Positions 42,552 to 53,279 of a stretch of 64,000 nt of DNA are shown here, in pieces. Below the pieces are notes generated by a model. That model worked only from the letters and a program-made list of their open reading frames with translations. It was not told the origin of the DNA and made no database searches. The position numbers and the translations under genes are program-made. Source of the stretch: Brachycybe producta (Eukaryota; Arthropoda; Diplopoda; Playtdesmida; Andrognathidae); assembly GCA_036925085.1 (NCBI GenBank), contig JAUPFP010000025.1:2278733-2342732 (forward strand). Direction: 5' to 3'. Each line of letters begins with the position of its first letter. Position 1 is the first letter of the stretch.

Positions 42552-45500
42552 TTAGTTAGTAGAAGATGGGCTGGATAGAGCATCATCGGAAATCTGTTCC
42601 GAACCACCAGATCCATCATCCGATGGACTACAACTGATTTGAGGGAGAACATTCTCCTTAAACCGACCTATGATGTTCCCTTGAGGTCTGTAATAGGCCA
42701 CAACTAGGATCTTACCACCTCTGGCTCGAGCTTTACCGACTCCTAACTCACTCGTGTTGCACCAAACCATCTGAGTGAACTGTCCGGCGTTAACATGCAA
42801 CAAATCAGGTTCTGCATTGAAATTGTACTGTTTGATGCCACTGTACCAGGCAACGACAGCCTCACGACCTGAAAAACAACAACAACAACAACAAAAAATT
42901 CGTCCAAATGTCGGGTTCAGTAAATTCTACAAATTCATACAAATAAGTCACCTGTAATGTCGTATTCAGGAACACAGGACCATCTAGTAAATAAATTCTC
43001 TCCAGAATTTCTTGGATTTCTATGATAGAATATTTCGTTATGAGCCAAATGGTTGGCCCATTCCTGAGCATACTGACAAAGCTGTCATAAACAAAAAAAT
43101 CAATTACAAAAATATAAAAGTGTGAATAATTAGTAAATGACATCAAGGCCGTAACTAAAATTTGAAGTGTAAACGACTCTCTCTAATTCTAACTTTTGTT
43201 TATATTCTGTCGTTTCAATGTGTTTTAGAAATTCTTTCATGTTGTTATCTTTCAAAATAAGCTTTTTATGGTAGTTTTTGAAAATGACAATAGTTTTTAA
43301 TTTTGTTTTGTTCTCTATAAATTGTTTATTTTGAAAGATATCAACATGAAAACAAACTTAAGATGGTCTTGAAGTGTAAAATTCCTCTGGAACTCTTGAT
43401 TATTTTGTCTTTCAGATGCAAAATGGAGAAAAACTTGAATGTGTTTTAGAAACTAGAAGTGTATCTCAATCACTTAAAAGGTATTTTCATGTTGTCATCT
43501 TTCAAAATAAGCTTTTTTTTATGCGAATTTGAAAATGATGGCTTTAAAGTGTAAACTTGTGTCTCGAATTCTGATTATTCTTACTTTGTCTTTCAAGGTG
43601 AAAAATGAAGAGTAAATTGAACAATGTTTTAAAAACTAGAAGGGTAGCTAATTCTTCAATCTCTCTTAAGGGTAATTTTCATGTTGATATCTTTCAAAAT
43701 AAACTTTTTTGTGTCAAGTTTAGAAAATGAAGCAAACTATTAAAACAGACAAAATATTTTTAATTTTTGTTGATGAACCCGGTTTTCATTTTCATAATTT
43801 ATACATTAAAAGCAACCCCCCCCCTAAATAGTTTAAACCGGAATACAATTATGTACTGCGGGGTTTCTGGGTTTGTGGGTTACCAGGAAAAGCTTTTTTG
43901 TCTACTGTACAATAATTTTAATTAAGGAAAACAAAAATTTAGAAACTAGAAGAGTAAAGAAAAATGGGTTAATTTTGTTGTTGTGTTTGTATATTTTTTT
44001 TTGAAAGATATCAACATGAAAAGTAATATTTGACCTACAGTTCTAGTTTCTAAAGCCGATGCTACACGTAGCAACAATTCAGCAACTTTAGACTTTAGAG
44101 CAACATAGCTGTGTTGCTCTATTGTTTCATGAAAGTTGAAACATCTGTCATAACAGCAACAAACCCGAATTGTTGCTCACAGATTGAAAGCAACAGAATT
44201 TCAGCCAACAGCCAATAAAAACGGCTTGAATAAATCACATGACTATTTCAAATTTTCAACTGATGAAGAAGAGAAAGACGAAACAAAATGTTCTACAGTC
44301 TTTGGCTCACAACCTCTTTGTTTCATTGGTTGTTGCTTTCATCTAAGTTTCATGAACGTTGCAACATGTATCATAGGTGTTTGCTTGCAACAAATAGGAA
44401 ACTACTGTTGCTACAACTAGTATTGTTGCTTGACTGTTGCTACGTGTAGCATCAGCTTAATACACTTTTCTTGAAACACAGAAATAATCAAGAGTTCGAA
44501 AATCAGCTGTTGATGAAATATCTTAATTAAAAAAAAATTTTTTTTTGTAAAATTTGAATTAAAATAATTTATTTTAACACACAAAACACTAGTTAGGGCC
44601 TTGATTGACATCCTTATATTTGATGGCCACCACCTCCAATGAAAGACTGAGTGGAGGTGCCTGATGCCGTTCACGAAACACATTGTGCCAATGGATGCAG
44701 TCAGTTACAAAATCGCTTTCCTCGTAACATGTTTCCATTTCTGCATTTCTGTAGTTGACACTCAGTGGACGACTGAAGAGAACCTAAAACAACAACAGAT
44801 AAAAGAATTACAAAAAAAAAATAGAAATGATGTGACAACAAGTCTTTAAAGTGAGTTCACATTTATTATATAGAGAGAAAACATGTACGGAAATGAAGCA
44901 TGAAAATAAGTTCTGAAATTGCAACTGTCGCAACTCTTCCTCTTCCTCCGCCTCCGCCTCCTACACATAATGTAGACATAGACACATAAAAAGACAGTAG
45001 GGGCCTCTTTTTTATCTCTCAAGGACCCCAACCCTCTTTCAATCATTTCAATCTTATTAACCCACTCCTCACTTGACACGATCTTTTTGTTACTCCGAAC
45101 TTCCCTGCGGCTTCATCACAAATTACATCTCAACTTCATCGATCCACAAGAACTGCATTCTTTTAAGACTTCTTTTCTTCACTCTAAATGTGTGTGTCCT
45201 TAGATTTCTTCCATTTTTGTGTTTTTTTTTTTTTCTTCTAAGATGTGCGCACTTTGAGCTGTCCACGTTTTCTGTACGCGTTCTTCTAAGTATGTGCGTA
45301 CGTTTTTAAGAATGCGATTGTTTCATGAGTTGGCGTACGTTTTTTTGAGAGCATGTGCTTGTGTCCTGAGCTGGTAACGACTTCTGTTATATATGTGTGT
45401 GTGTGTGTGTGTGTTTTCAAGCATGTGGTGAAAGGAAGAGTAATCAGTATTTCGAATGGTGTTTACACTTTAAAACTGGTCACCTTAAATCATCATGTTT

Positions 45501-48442
45501 TTCATGTGGCTCATGTTTTTTTCCCCCATCATTGCAGAACATTACGATTTGAATAAACTTATATGTTTGCCATGCCCAGGATTAGAACAAAGCTAGAATT
45601 GATCGTGTGTATACCAGCGTGAAACAATTTCCAGCAATTGCTTGCAAAAAACACTTTCCAGTAACTGCTCACAGAGACACTTTCCAGCAATTGCTTGCAA
45701 GAAACAATTGCCAGCAATTGCTTGCAAGAAACAATTGCCAGCAATTGCTTGCAAGAAACAATTGCCAGCAATTGCTTGCAAGAAACAATTGCCAGCAATT
45801 GCTTGCAAGAAACAATTGCCAGCAATTGCTTGCAAGAAACAATTGCCAGCAATTGCTTGCAAGAAACAATTGCCAGCAATTGCTTGCAAGAAACAATTGC
45901 CAGCAATTGCTTGCAAGAAACAATTGCCAGCAATTGCTTGCAAGAAACAATTGCCAGCAATTGCTTGCAAGAAACAATTGCCAGCAATTGCTTGCAAGAA
46001 ACAATTGCCAGCAATTGCTTGCAAGAAACAATTGCCAGCAATTGCTTGCAAGAAACAATTGCCAGCAATTGCTTGCAAGAAACAATTGCCAGCAAATGCT
46101 TGCAAGAAACAATTGCCAGCAATTGCTTGCAAGAAACAATTGCCAGTAATTGCTTGCGAGAATCATTTTCCAGCAATCATTCAGAACGACAATTTCCAAC
46201 AATTGCACACAAAAACAATTTCTAGAAATTGCTAAAAAAAACAATTTTCAGCAATTGCTTGCAAGAAACAATTTCCAGCAATTGCTCACAAAGACAATTT
46301 AATGCAATTTCTCAGAAGAAGAAGAAGAAGAAAAAAAAACAGTAGTAGGAGGCCATTAGCGTTGAAAGTAAAATAATAGTTTCTATTTCGATCCCACTCA
46401 AAAGCGAAATTTCTAAGTTTCCATTTTTCATTCAGAAAACAACCAAAAAAAAATGTAACAACAAAAAAAAAATAGCAAAAGCTGTTTTTAAAAAAAAATT
46501 CAGAGGGGGGGGGGGGGTGTGGTTAGAAATTTTGCAGCAGAAGAAAAATCACCAAAAAAAACTCCAGAGAAATTTCTTGTTACCATGTGAAACATATTTC
46601 ACGTTTCCCATTGGTCGTTTTAATACAAAGTCCCAAATGCCCAATTAAAAATTTAATAGTCATCATAAATTCCATTATAATTAAGCTCATTACGACACTT
46701 TGCATTCTCATTTACATATAAATACATATATATGTATACCAAACAAACATTTCGAAGCTTGTTTTTTTTACCTATAAGTATTATTATTATTATATTTCCA
46801 ATTGAACGTTTTCATCTAACAAACAATTTATATAATTAAAAGCAACCCCAAAATGTTTGTAAAAGTGTTACATGCGTGTATTGCGGGTTTTAATGCGCAC
46901 GAGTTACTAGGGGGAGCTTTTGGTCTTCACGGTTTTCATTTTCGGATCTCGTCAATGATTTCTTTCTTTTAAAAGCTTTTTAGAAGCAATTCTAAAAAAA
47001 AAAAATTCTTAGAAAATAGAAGAGTAAAAAAAAACAGGTTCAAGTATATTTATGTTCGTATATTTAAAAATAAACTTTTATACGAAAGTTTGAATTTTCA
47101 TCTCTCTCAAAAAAGAAACGTCTTTCAGCTACCGTTCTAGTTTTTAACACACTTTCAATTTCTATCTACCTAGCCGTAAGTTTTTTTTTAAGTCAAAACA
47201 CCCTTTGAACTATGGGTATTCCTGCCTTTCAGTAGTAAAAATTAAAATAAACTTAAACATTTTATTTAAGAAACTAGAAGCGCGTAGCAGAGTCACTTAA
47301 CAAGGATTTTCACACTGAAATTTTTTAAAAAAAAAGTCAAAAGTTTAATTTTATGTCCTAAATTTTTTTTTATTTTGAGATTTATCATCATATAAATGCT
47401 AATAAGTGCTTCAATTACTCGTCTAGTTTGTAACACACTTTCAATTTCTTATTAGTGTTTGCTCTTCTGAAACGCAGAATAACCAGAGAGAGAGAGAGAG
47501 AAAGAAAGATCACAAATCAGTTCTTCATAAAAACATCTTAAATTTATTCCTTTTACTCTTCTAGTTTTTTTTAACGCTTTCAATTTCTGCATTAATGTTG
47601 CTTCTTCTCTAGAGTTCCATTCCAGTATTTTCTTCTATTTGCATATTTATTTTACTCGTCTAGTTTTTAAAACACTGTCAATTTCGTTCTTATTGTTGCT
47701 TCTTTTCTAGAGTCCAATTCCAGTATTTTCTTCCATTTGCATACTTTGAAATTTTATATAAAAAAATATCTTAAATTTAAATAAAAAAGACCCCCCCCCC
47801 CCCCAAAAAAAAGTTCAAATTAAAATCTTTAAAAATTGCAAATAATAAAAGACTGACCTTAGCAGCCAATGAAGGACTGACAGGAGTAGAGGTCAAACTA
47901 TCTTGATGATTAGACACACAATCAGGAATTTGTAAAGTGGTCATCGGTCTATTGTCCAAAGGAACCTGATGTCCAGTAGTAGGTGAAGAAGAAGAAGAGT
48001 TCGGTGGTCCAGTTCGTATTACGGGACTCGCTAAAGGAGACGAAGACGAAGAAGAAGAAAAACAAGGACCGGGATACGATTGAGCGTAAAAGAGGCGACG
48101 ATTTCTTGAAGGCGACGGACGATTGTCAAGTTCCTGCGAAAGAAGAGTAGGAGGAGCAACAAGAGGAAGATTGTTTTTGTGTCGGCCGACACTCGGACTG
48201 AGACTTGCATTAGAAGTATCTCGAAACGTCTCTTGTAAACGTCGAAACAGATTTGGACTAGAAGTGCCATGATCAGCCCAAGTGACGCAAGGACGATTCG
48301 TGGTCGAACGTCCTGCTGCGGCGGCGGTGGTGGTGGTGGTGTCGCCGCCACTCTTCGTAGGAGACGACGACGAAGACGAAAAAGAAACACTGCGGCAAAC
48401 CATCTCTCGAACACGGCGTAATTTCAACTCGATCAGATCCAT
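42552..48442 (-). CDS. CAP-domain protein, GAPR-1/GLIPR2 type (gene 2), 393 aa
   Basis: Exons 47858-48442, 44634-44783, 42952-43081, 42552-42868 (TAA at 42552); lengths 585, 150, 130 and 317 join in frame. Residues 1-195 form a low-complexity Ser/Pro/Thr-rich extension with Ser runs. It opens MDLIELKLRRVREMVCRSVS and has no signal peptide, so an intracellular protein is likely. The CAP domain, about residues 205-345, has CYEESDFVTDCIHWHN, EWANHLAHNEIFYHRN, SGENLFTRW, AWYSGIKQYNF, GQFTQMVW and KILVVAYYRPQGNIIG. Of the CAP tetrad, His265 and Glu273 are present, but the third residue is Gly299 and the fourth is Gln318, so the canonical site is lost. The last exon fuses what are two exons in genes 1 and 3. 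Intron 1 (44784-47857) carries a 27-bp minisatellite. Confidence 0.88.
44054..44457. mobile_element. 404-bp inverted-repeat element with TAA target duplication
   Basis: Terminal inverted repeats share GATGCTACACGTAGCAACA, preceded by AGCC or AGCT. TAA flanks both sides (44051-44053 and 44458-44460). It is inserted in the family A motif CTAGTTTC|TAA|..|TAA|TACACTTTTC, so removing it restores the host repeat. A 3-bp TAA/TTA duplication is the known habit of PIF/Harbinger elements; the assignment is inference. It lies in CAP gene 2 intron 2. Confidence 0.85.
45620..46290. repeat. 27-bp minisatellite in CAP gene 2 intron 1, about 19 core copies
   Basis: Core (45683-46160) repeats CAATTGCCAGCAATTGCTTG plus CAAGAAA with almost no change; diverged units flank it. 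Each unit contains two CAATTG palindromes, so single strands could form repeated hairpins. Frames of 176-205 codons stay open in several frames because 27 is a multiple of three; they are not genes. Confidence 0.95.
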
Positions 48443-50293
48443 TTTAATAGAAGAAAGTTAATGAACCACGAAAGGAGCGGATAATGATAACCACCACAGG
48501 AGTTCAGTTCCATGGAAGCCGCGCCACAGCCACTCTTTTGTTTGTTTTGTTTTTTTTTTTTTAGATATTTTCTAAATAAATATTAAATTATTTTAAATTA
48601 AATTGAAAATAAAATTGAAATAAATATTAAATACTCGTGTTTTGGTGTGCGGTTTTTTTATATCTTGTCTCTTTCTCTCTCTCGCTCTCTCTGGAGAGAT
48701 TAGAAATGTGTCCACAGCGAAGATGCGACACTCTTTTCCCCGTCTCTCGTTTGGTGTCTCTGGGAAAGAAAGCCCCAAAAAAAAAAACCCTACTCAAAAA
48801 TGTGCATCAAATAAAAAACTTGCAATCGATTCTTTTTCGGTTTCTCTTTTCTCGACTTCACTCTTGTTATATGCCGCATTGAAACACGGCTTTCCCATTG
48901 GTTCAATTCGCATTCTGCATAAGCTAATAATATATATAAAACTTGAAACTCACTCGTCTCTCTCTCTCTCTCTCTCGTAATATCATCATCATCATTTCTC
49001 TCTCTCTCTTTTGAGGAATCTGTTTAGAATTCAAAACAGAAAGAGAAAAAAAAAACGACTTTAAAAAAAATTCAGAATGCGTAACATTCGACTGACTTGA
49101 TCCATTAGTTTTAAAAATCATTCAGTAAATGATTAATCGGATTGTTTAGAGAAATAATATATATAAAAAAGGAAGAAAGAAAGTCATTCAGTCAATCTAT
49201 ATTTAAATACATATTAAAGTTAATTTGGATTTAGAAGGCAACTCTATAATGATTATTCTAGTTTTTAACAAATTTTCAATTTTTTAGTATCTTCTTCTTA
49301 GGATGTTTAATAAATGGATGATTTTCGAAATTGTTTATTTTTTATTTTTCAGAAGAGCGACAAACACTAAAGAGAAATTGAAAGTGTGTTAGAAACTAGA
49401 ATGATTGGTTTAATCACTTAATAACATTTTCATGTTGATATTATATATCTTTCAAAATAAACAATTTATAGACAACAAAATTTAAAAACTATTGTCATGT
49501 TCAAAAACTAAAATAAAAACCTTATTTTAAAATATATCATCATGAAAACACCCCTTAAGTGATCGAGATACACTTCTAGTTTCTAAAACACATTCAAGTT
49601 TCTCTCCATTTTGCATCTGAAAGACAGAAGAGTTCCAGAAGAATTTTACACTTTAAAACCACCTTAAATTTGTTTTTCATGTTGATATCTTTCAAAATAA
49701 ACAATTTATAGAGAACAAAACAAATTTAAAAATAATGTCATGTTAAAAAATTACCATAAAAAGCTTATTTTAAAAGATAACAACATGAAAATACCCCTTA
49801 AGTGATTGAGATACACTTCTAGTTTCTAAATCACTTTCTAGTTTTTCTTCATTTTACTTTTGGAAGAAAAAACCAATAACATAGTAGGTGAACCGTGCAT
49901 GAAGTCTTTTTTATGACGATATCTTTCAAAATAAACTTTTGGATTACTTTTAAATTACATTTGGGATAATCGTAAGATTTTTCTACTTTATAACAAACAT
50001 TACATTTTTTTTTCCTATTTTAAGAAATTATCTTTCCTCTTAGATCCTTAATACACGAACCACTTTTTGTGGCCGAGTTCGACTGCAAAATATAGTCGGC
50101 TTGTCGCCAAATCCGACCACTCGAGTCGACTTTTTTTTTGACAGCCAACTCAAGAATACAAGTACCACTTTCCAACCACCGCAGTCGACTGAAGTGATCG
50201 GTTTTGGGCGACAAGTCGACTTCATTTTATATAGTCAATTGCGACCACCAAAAAAGTGGTTTGTATGAAGTATTAAGTTGTATTAAGTTATAG

Positions 50294-51414
50294 GCCTTGT
50301 TTCCATTGGGATGAAAATTTGAACTTTTTGAAAATTTCAACTGTTGAAAAATTGAAGAAACGTGGTCCCAGCCCTATGATAGTGAATGGGAGGGGGCCAC
50401 ATTTCTTCGATTTTTCACCAGTTGAAACTTTCAAAAAGTTCAAACTTAACAAGGGAGTAAGGCCATGTTTCCATTGGGGTGAAAATTTTCAATCTGTAAA
50501 AATTTCAACTGTTGAAAAATAACAGTGTTTCCTATGAGAGAAGTGAGGTAATGCGCATGTCTATTAGTTGGCCTAATATCACATCACCGATAGGAGAAAA
50601 GCCATTCAATAAAACGCCCTCCATTCCAAAAACCCACAAATATTTGCCAAAAAAAAGAGGTTGAAAAAAAGTTGAAATTGATTCAACTTTTGATTCAACA
50701 AACCTTTTTTTTTTGGGGTAAATATTTGTACTTTTTGCGTTTTTTGAGTCTCCATCTTTTTTTTTTGTTGTTGTTTTCGTTTTTGGTGAGCGTTTTTTCA
50801 TCGATTTTTCTTAAATTTCTCATCATATTTCTGGCAAATTAATATATTTTAATTTGTTGTAGAATATATTTAACTATAGTTTTACAGAAAAATAACGCCG
50901 TTTCGATGTAAATATTGATGAGAAACGGCAATTTATGGTTTAGTTAAAAGTGGTACAGCGAATGTGGTTTTCTCACTTCAATTGGCCTACCATAATACAC
51001 CAAACCATAATAGTAACTAGGTGGGGGCCACGTTTGCTCTGTTTATCAGTCGCTATATCGAATTTTTTTTCTTCTACTTAATAGAAACGCATTAACACCT
51101 TTTCCCCATAGTAAAACACTTATTTTTCACCAGTTGAAATTTTCACTTGTGTATAAATTTTCGCCACAGTGGAAACAAACTAGCGTTAGCCCATTAGTAT
51201 TAGCAGAGCGCATGCGTACTGCCATCTTATTGTTTTATATAGGAAAGTGATTGCATATTTGCGTTAGCAGCGCCATCTATTGATCACCAATGGAAACAAT
51301 AGATGTTACTGCTAGCGTGCATCTACGATCGTTTTCCTATATAAAACGATAAGATGGTAATGCGCATGCGCCCTGCAAATTCTAATGGGCTAACCGCTAG
51401 TGGAAACAAGGCCT
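50294..51414. mobile_element. Composite inverted-repeat element of about 1.1 kb
   Basis: AGGCCTTGTTTCCATTGGG at the left is mirrored by AGTGGAAACAAGGCCTTAA at the right. A second left-type end (AAGGCCATGTTTCCATTGGG) begins at about 50460 and inverted pieces (GCGCATGCG, TCGTTTTCCTATATAAAACG) lie inside, so several related units are nested. No transposase was recognised. Confidence 0.6.
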
Positions 51415-52012
51415 TAAAATCGTTTCTAAAAACAAATTAAACCGTCCAACGTTTTTATACACCTAGAAAATTAAAGAGCATATACAGACACATGCAGCAC
51501 ATACAAATATGCTAGTAACACACAAAAGTCCATCAAGACAAACAGAGACAGACAAACACACATTGAAAATGTGGCCCACGTTACACATTTCATTGTTACA
51601 AGGTCACTTTTTGGGGTATTTTTTATGACACCCAAGAGCGAGTTCCATTAGGTTAAAGAGGAAAACTAAAGCACCATCATCATCATCCGTATCTAAAAAG
51701 CTAAAACACAATTCAAGAACCAACTTTGTGTTAGTATTTAAGGGATAAGGCCACAGTTACTCATAAAAAAGGAAGTCCCAAAACAGAACATTTACAAAAC
51801 AAACACAAAAAATCATTTCATAGAAAAGAAAATTACTTCCTTTCTCAAAAAAACAAAAACAAAATACGCTCATCTTATTTGAATTTATTTTCTAAAATCA
51901 AATATTTCTCACTGAAAGAAAAAAAAAAAATTAAGGTGGCTCAATAGATAGTTATTTTATTTTTGTACCTCCAGATGGCCCGCCTGCCATGGTTATTTTT
52001 GTTCTATAGACT

Positions 52013-52199
52013 ACAGGCAGTTAGAAATCGGAAAGAACTTCAGTTGGCTCCGATCTTGTTATTATCTGGTTATGTAGTCTGACGTCACATGCTTCGCCCT
52101 TTTCAACGTCGAACCACACAACAAACCAATTAGAAGTTGCCGGTCGTCATAAAAAATGGCGGAGCCAACTGAAGTTCTTTCCGATTTCTAACTGCCTGT
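52013..52199. mobile_element. 187-bp family E element with 9-bp target duplication
   Basis: Ends ACAGGCAGTTAGAAATCGG...CCGATTTCTAACTGCCTGT are perfect inverted repeats. CTATAGACT is present on both sides (52004-52012 and 52200-52208). A 9-bp duplication is typical of Mutator-like elements (established pattern; assignment inferred). The sister copy at 20984-21197 has no clear duplication. Confidence 0.85.
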
Positions 52200-52389
52200 C
52201 TATAGACTATATAGTTGTTTCTTCCACGGGGTTTTGAAGAAAATTTATATTTGTCAAGTGAACGTTTTTCAGGAGAAACATTACGGGGAAAAAAAAATTC
52301 AAATTGTTTTAGAAACTAGAATAGTTGGTGATAATATTAAAAGTTTTTGCAATGATATCTTTCAAAATAAACTTTTTATGACAGTTTTA

Positions 52390-52840
52390 AAAAGGGTATT
52401 AGTTTTTTTTCTCGAGTTTTTCACTTTTTCGAATTTATGGGCTTTTCTGGTCCTCAAGGGTCTATTGGGTCATAAGTTATTTTTAGGTCGTTTGGATGCT
52501 TTTTAGGGCATTAGAAGATTTTTCATTTTTTAGAAGATTTTTCATTTTTTTTTTTTTTTTTTTTTAGGAGTTTTTTCATTTTTTAGGAGTTTTTCCATTT
52601 TTCGAATTTATAGGCTTTTTTGGTCCTCAAGGGTCTATTGGGTCATAAGTTACTTTTGGGTCGTTTCGGTGCTTTTTAAGGCATTAGAAAAAATTTCATT
52701 ATTTGCCGTTTTTTCATATTTTTTTTTTCGAGTTTTTCCCTTTTTCAAATTTATGAGATTTCAGGTCCTCATGGGCCTGTTGGGTCCTCCCGAGTTAATT
52801 TTTTGGGTCGTTTCGGCGCTCTTTAATGCATCTAGACGAT
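52390..52840. repeat. Three-copy direct repeat, about 110-bp core at 150-170 bp spacing
   Basis: Each copy runs GAGTTTTTC - ATTTATGGGCTTTT - GGTCCTCAAGGGTCTATTGG - TTTTTAGGTCGTTT - GGCATTAG. Copies start near 52405, 52580 and 52728; the third is the most diverged. Confidence 0.7.
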
Positions 52841-53279
52841 TTTTTTTTTAATTTGTGACTTTTTTTAATGAAAAAAATAAAAATTGGGTCATTTTCAAAC
52901 TGCTATACCATAATCATTTTTTTAAATATATTTAAAAACTTAATACCGGGTATAACATATTACCATTCTAGTCTTAAAAACAATTTTAACTTTTTTTTTT
53001 GTAATTGTCTCCAAAAAAAAAGTTCGCTTGACGTTTTTGCGTCCAAATTTTACAAAAAAAAAGAGGTTTAGGAAACTTAGCATTAGCCACTGCAGTGGCG
53101 CCACCAGGATGAACAAAAACAAAATAAATATCTATTCAGCCACCAAAAAAGGAATATTAAAATACTGATTGTAAATACATGTAATCACACATGGAATGTA
53201 TAATAAAATAATAATGTTGTAAATAGGAACATGAAAAGTTAGAAATTGTTAGTAAGTAGAAGGGTAAAAAAAAGCTCCT

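Larger units (their letters stand above)
48443..53279. other. Spacer between CAP genes 2 and 1, no gene seen
   Basis: Holds a CT-rich run near 48660-49010, family A elements (49360-49870), a family B element (50050-50275), a 1.1-kb composite inverted-repeat element (50294-51414), a family E element (52013-52199) and a three-copy direct repeat (52390-52840). No exon with family features was found on either strand. Confidence 0.55.

Noticed and set aside
44184..44420. 78-codon plus-strand frame in CAP gene 2 intron
   Set aside because: Lies wholly inside the TAA-flanked inverted-repeat element and has no domain features.
45559..46244. Five overlapping frames of 176-205 codons
   Set aside because: By-products of the 27-bp array inside a CAP gene intron; the unit length is a multiple of three.
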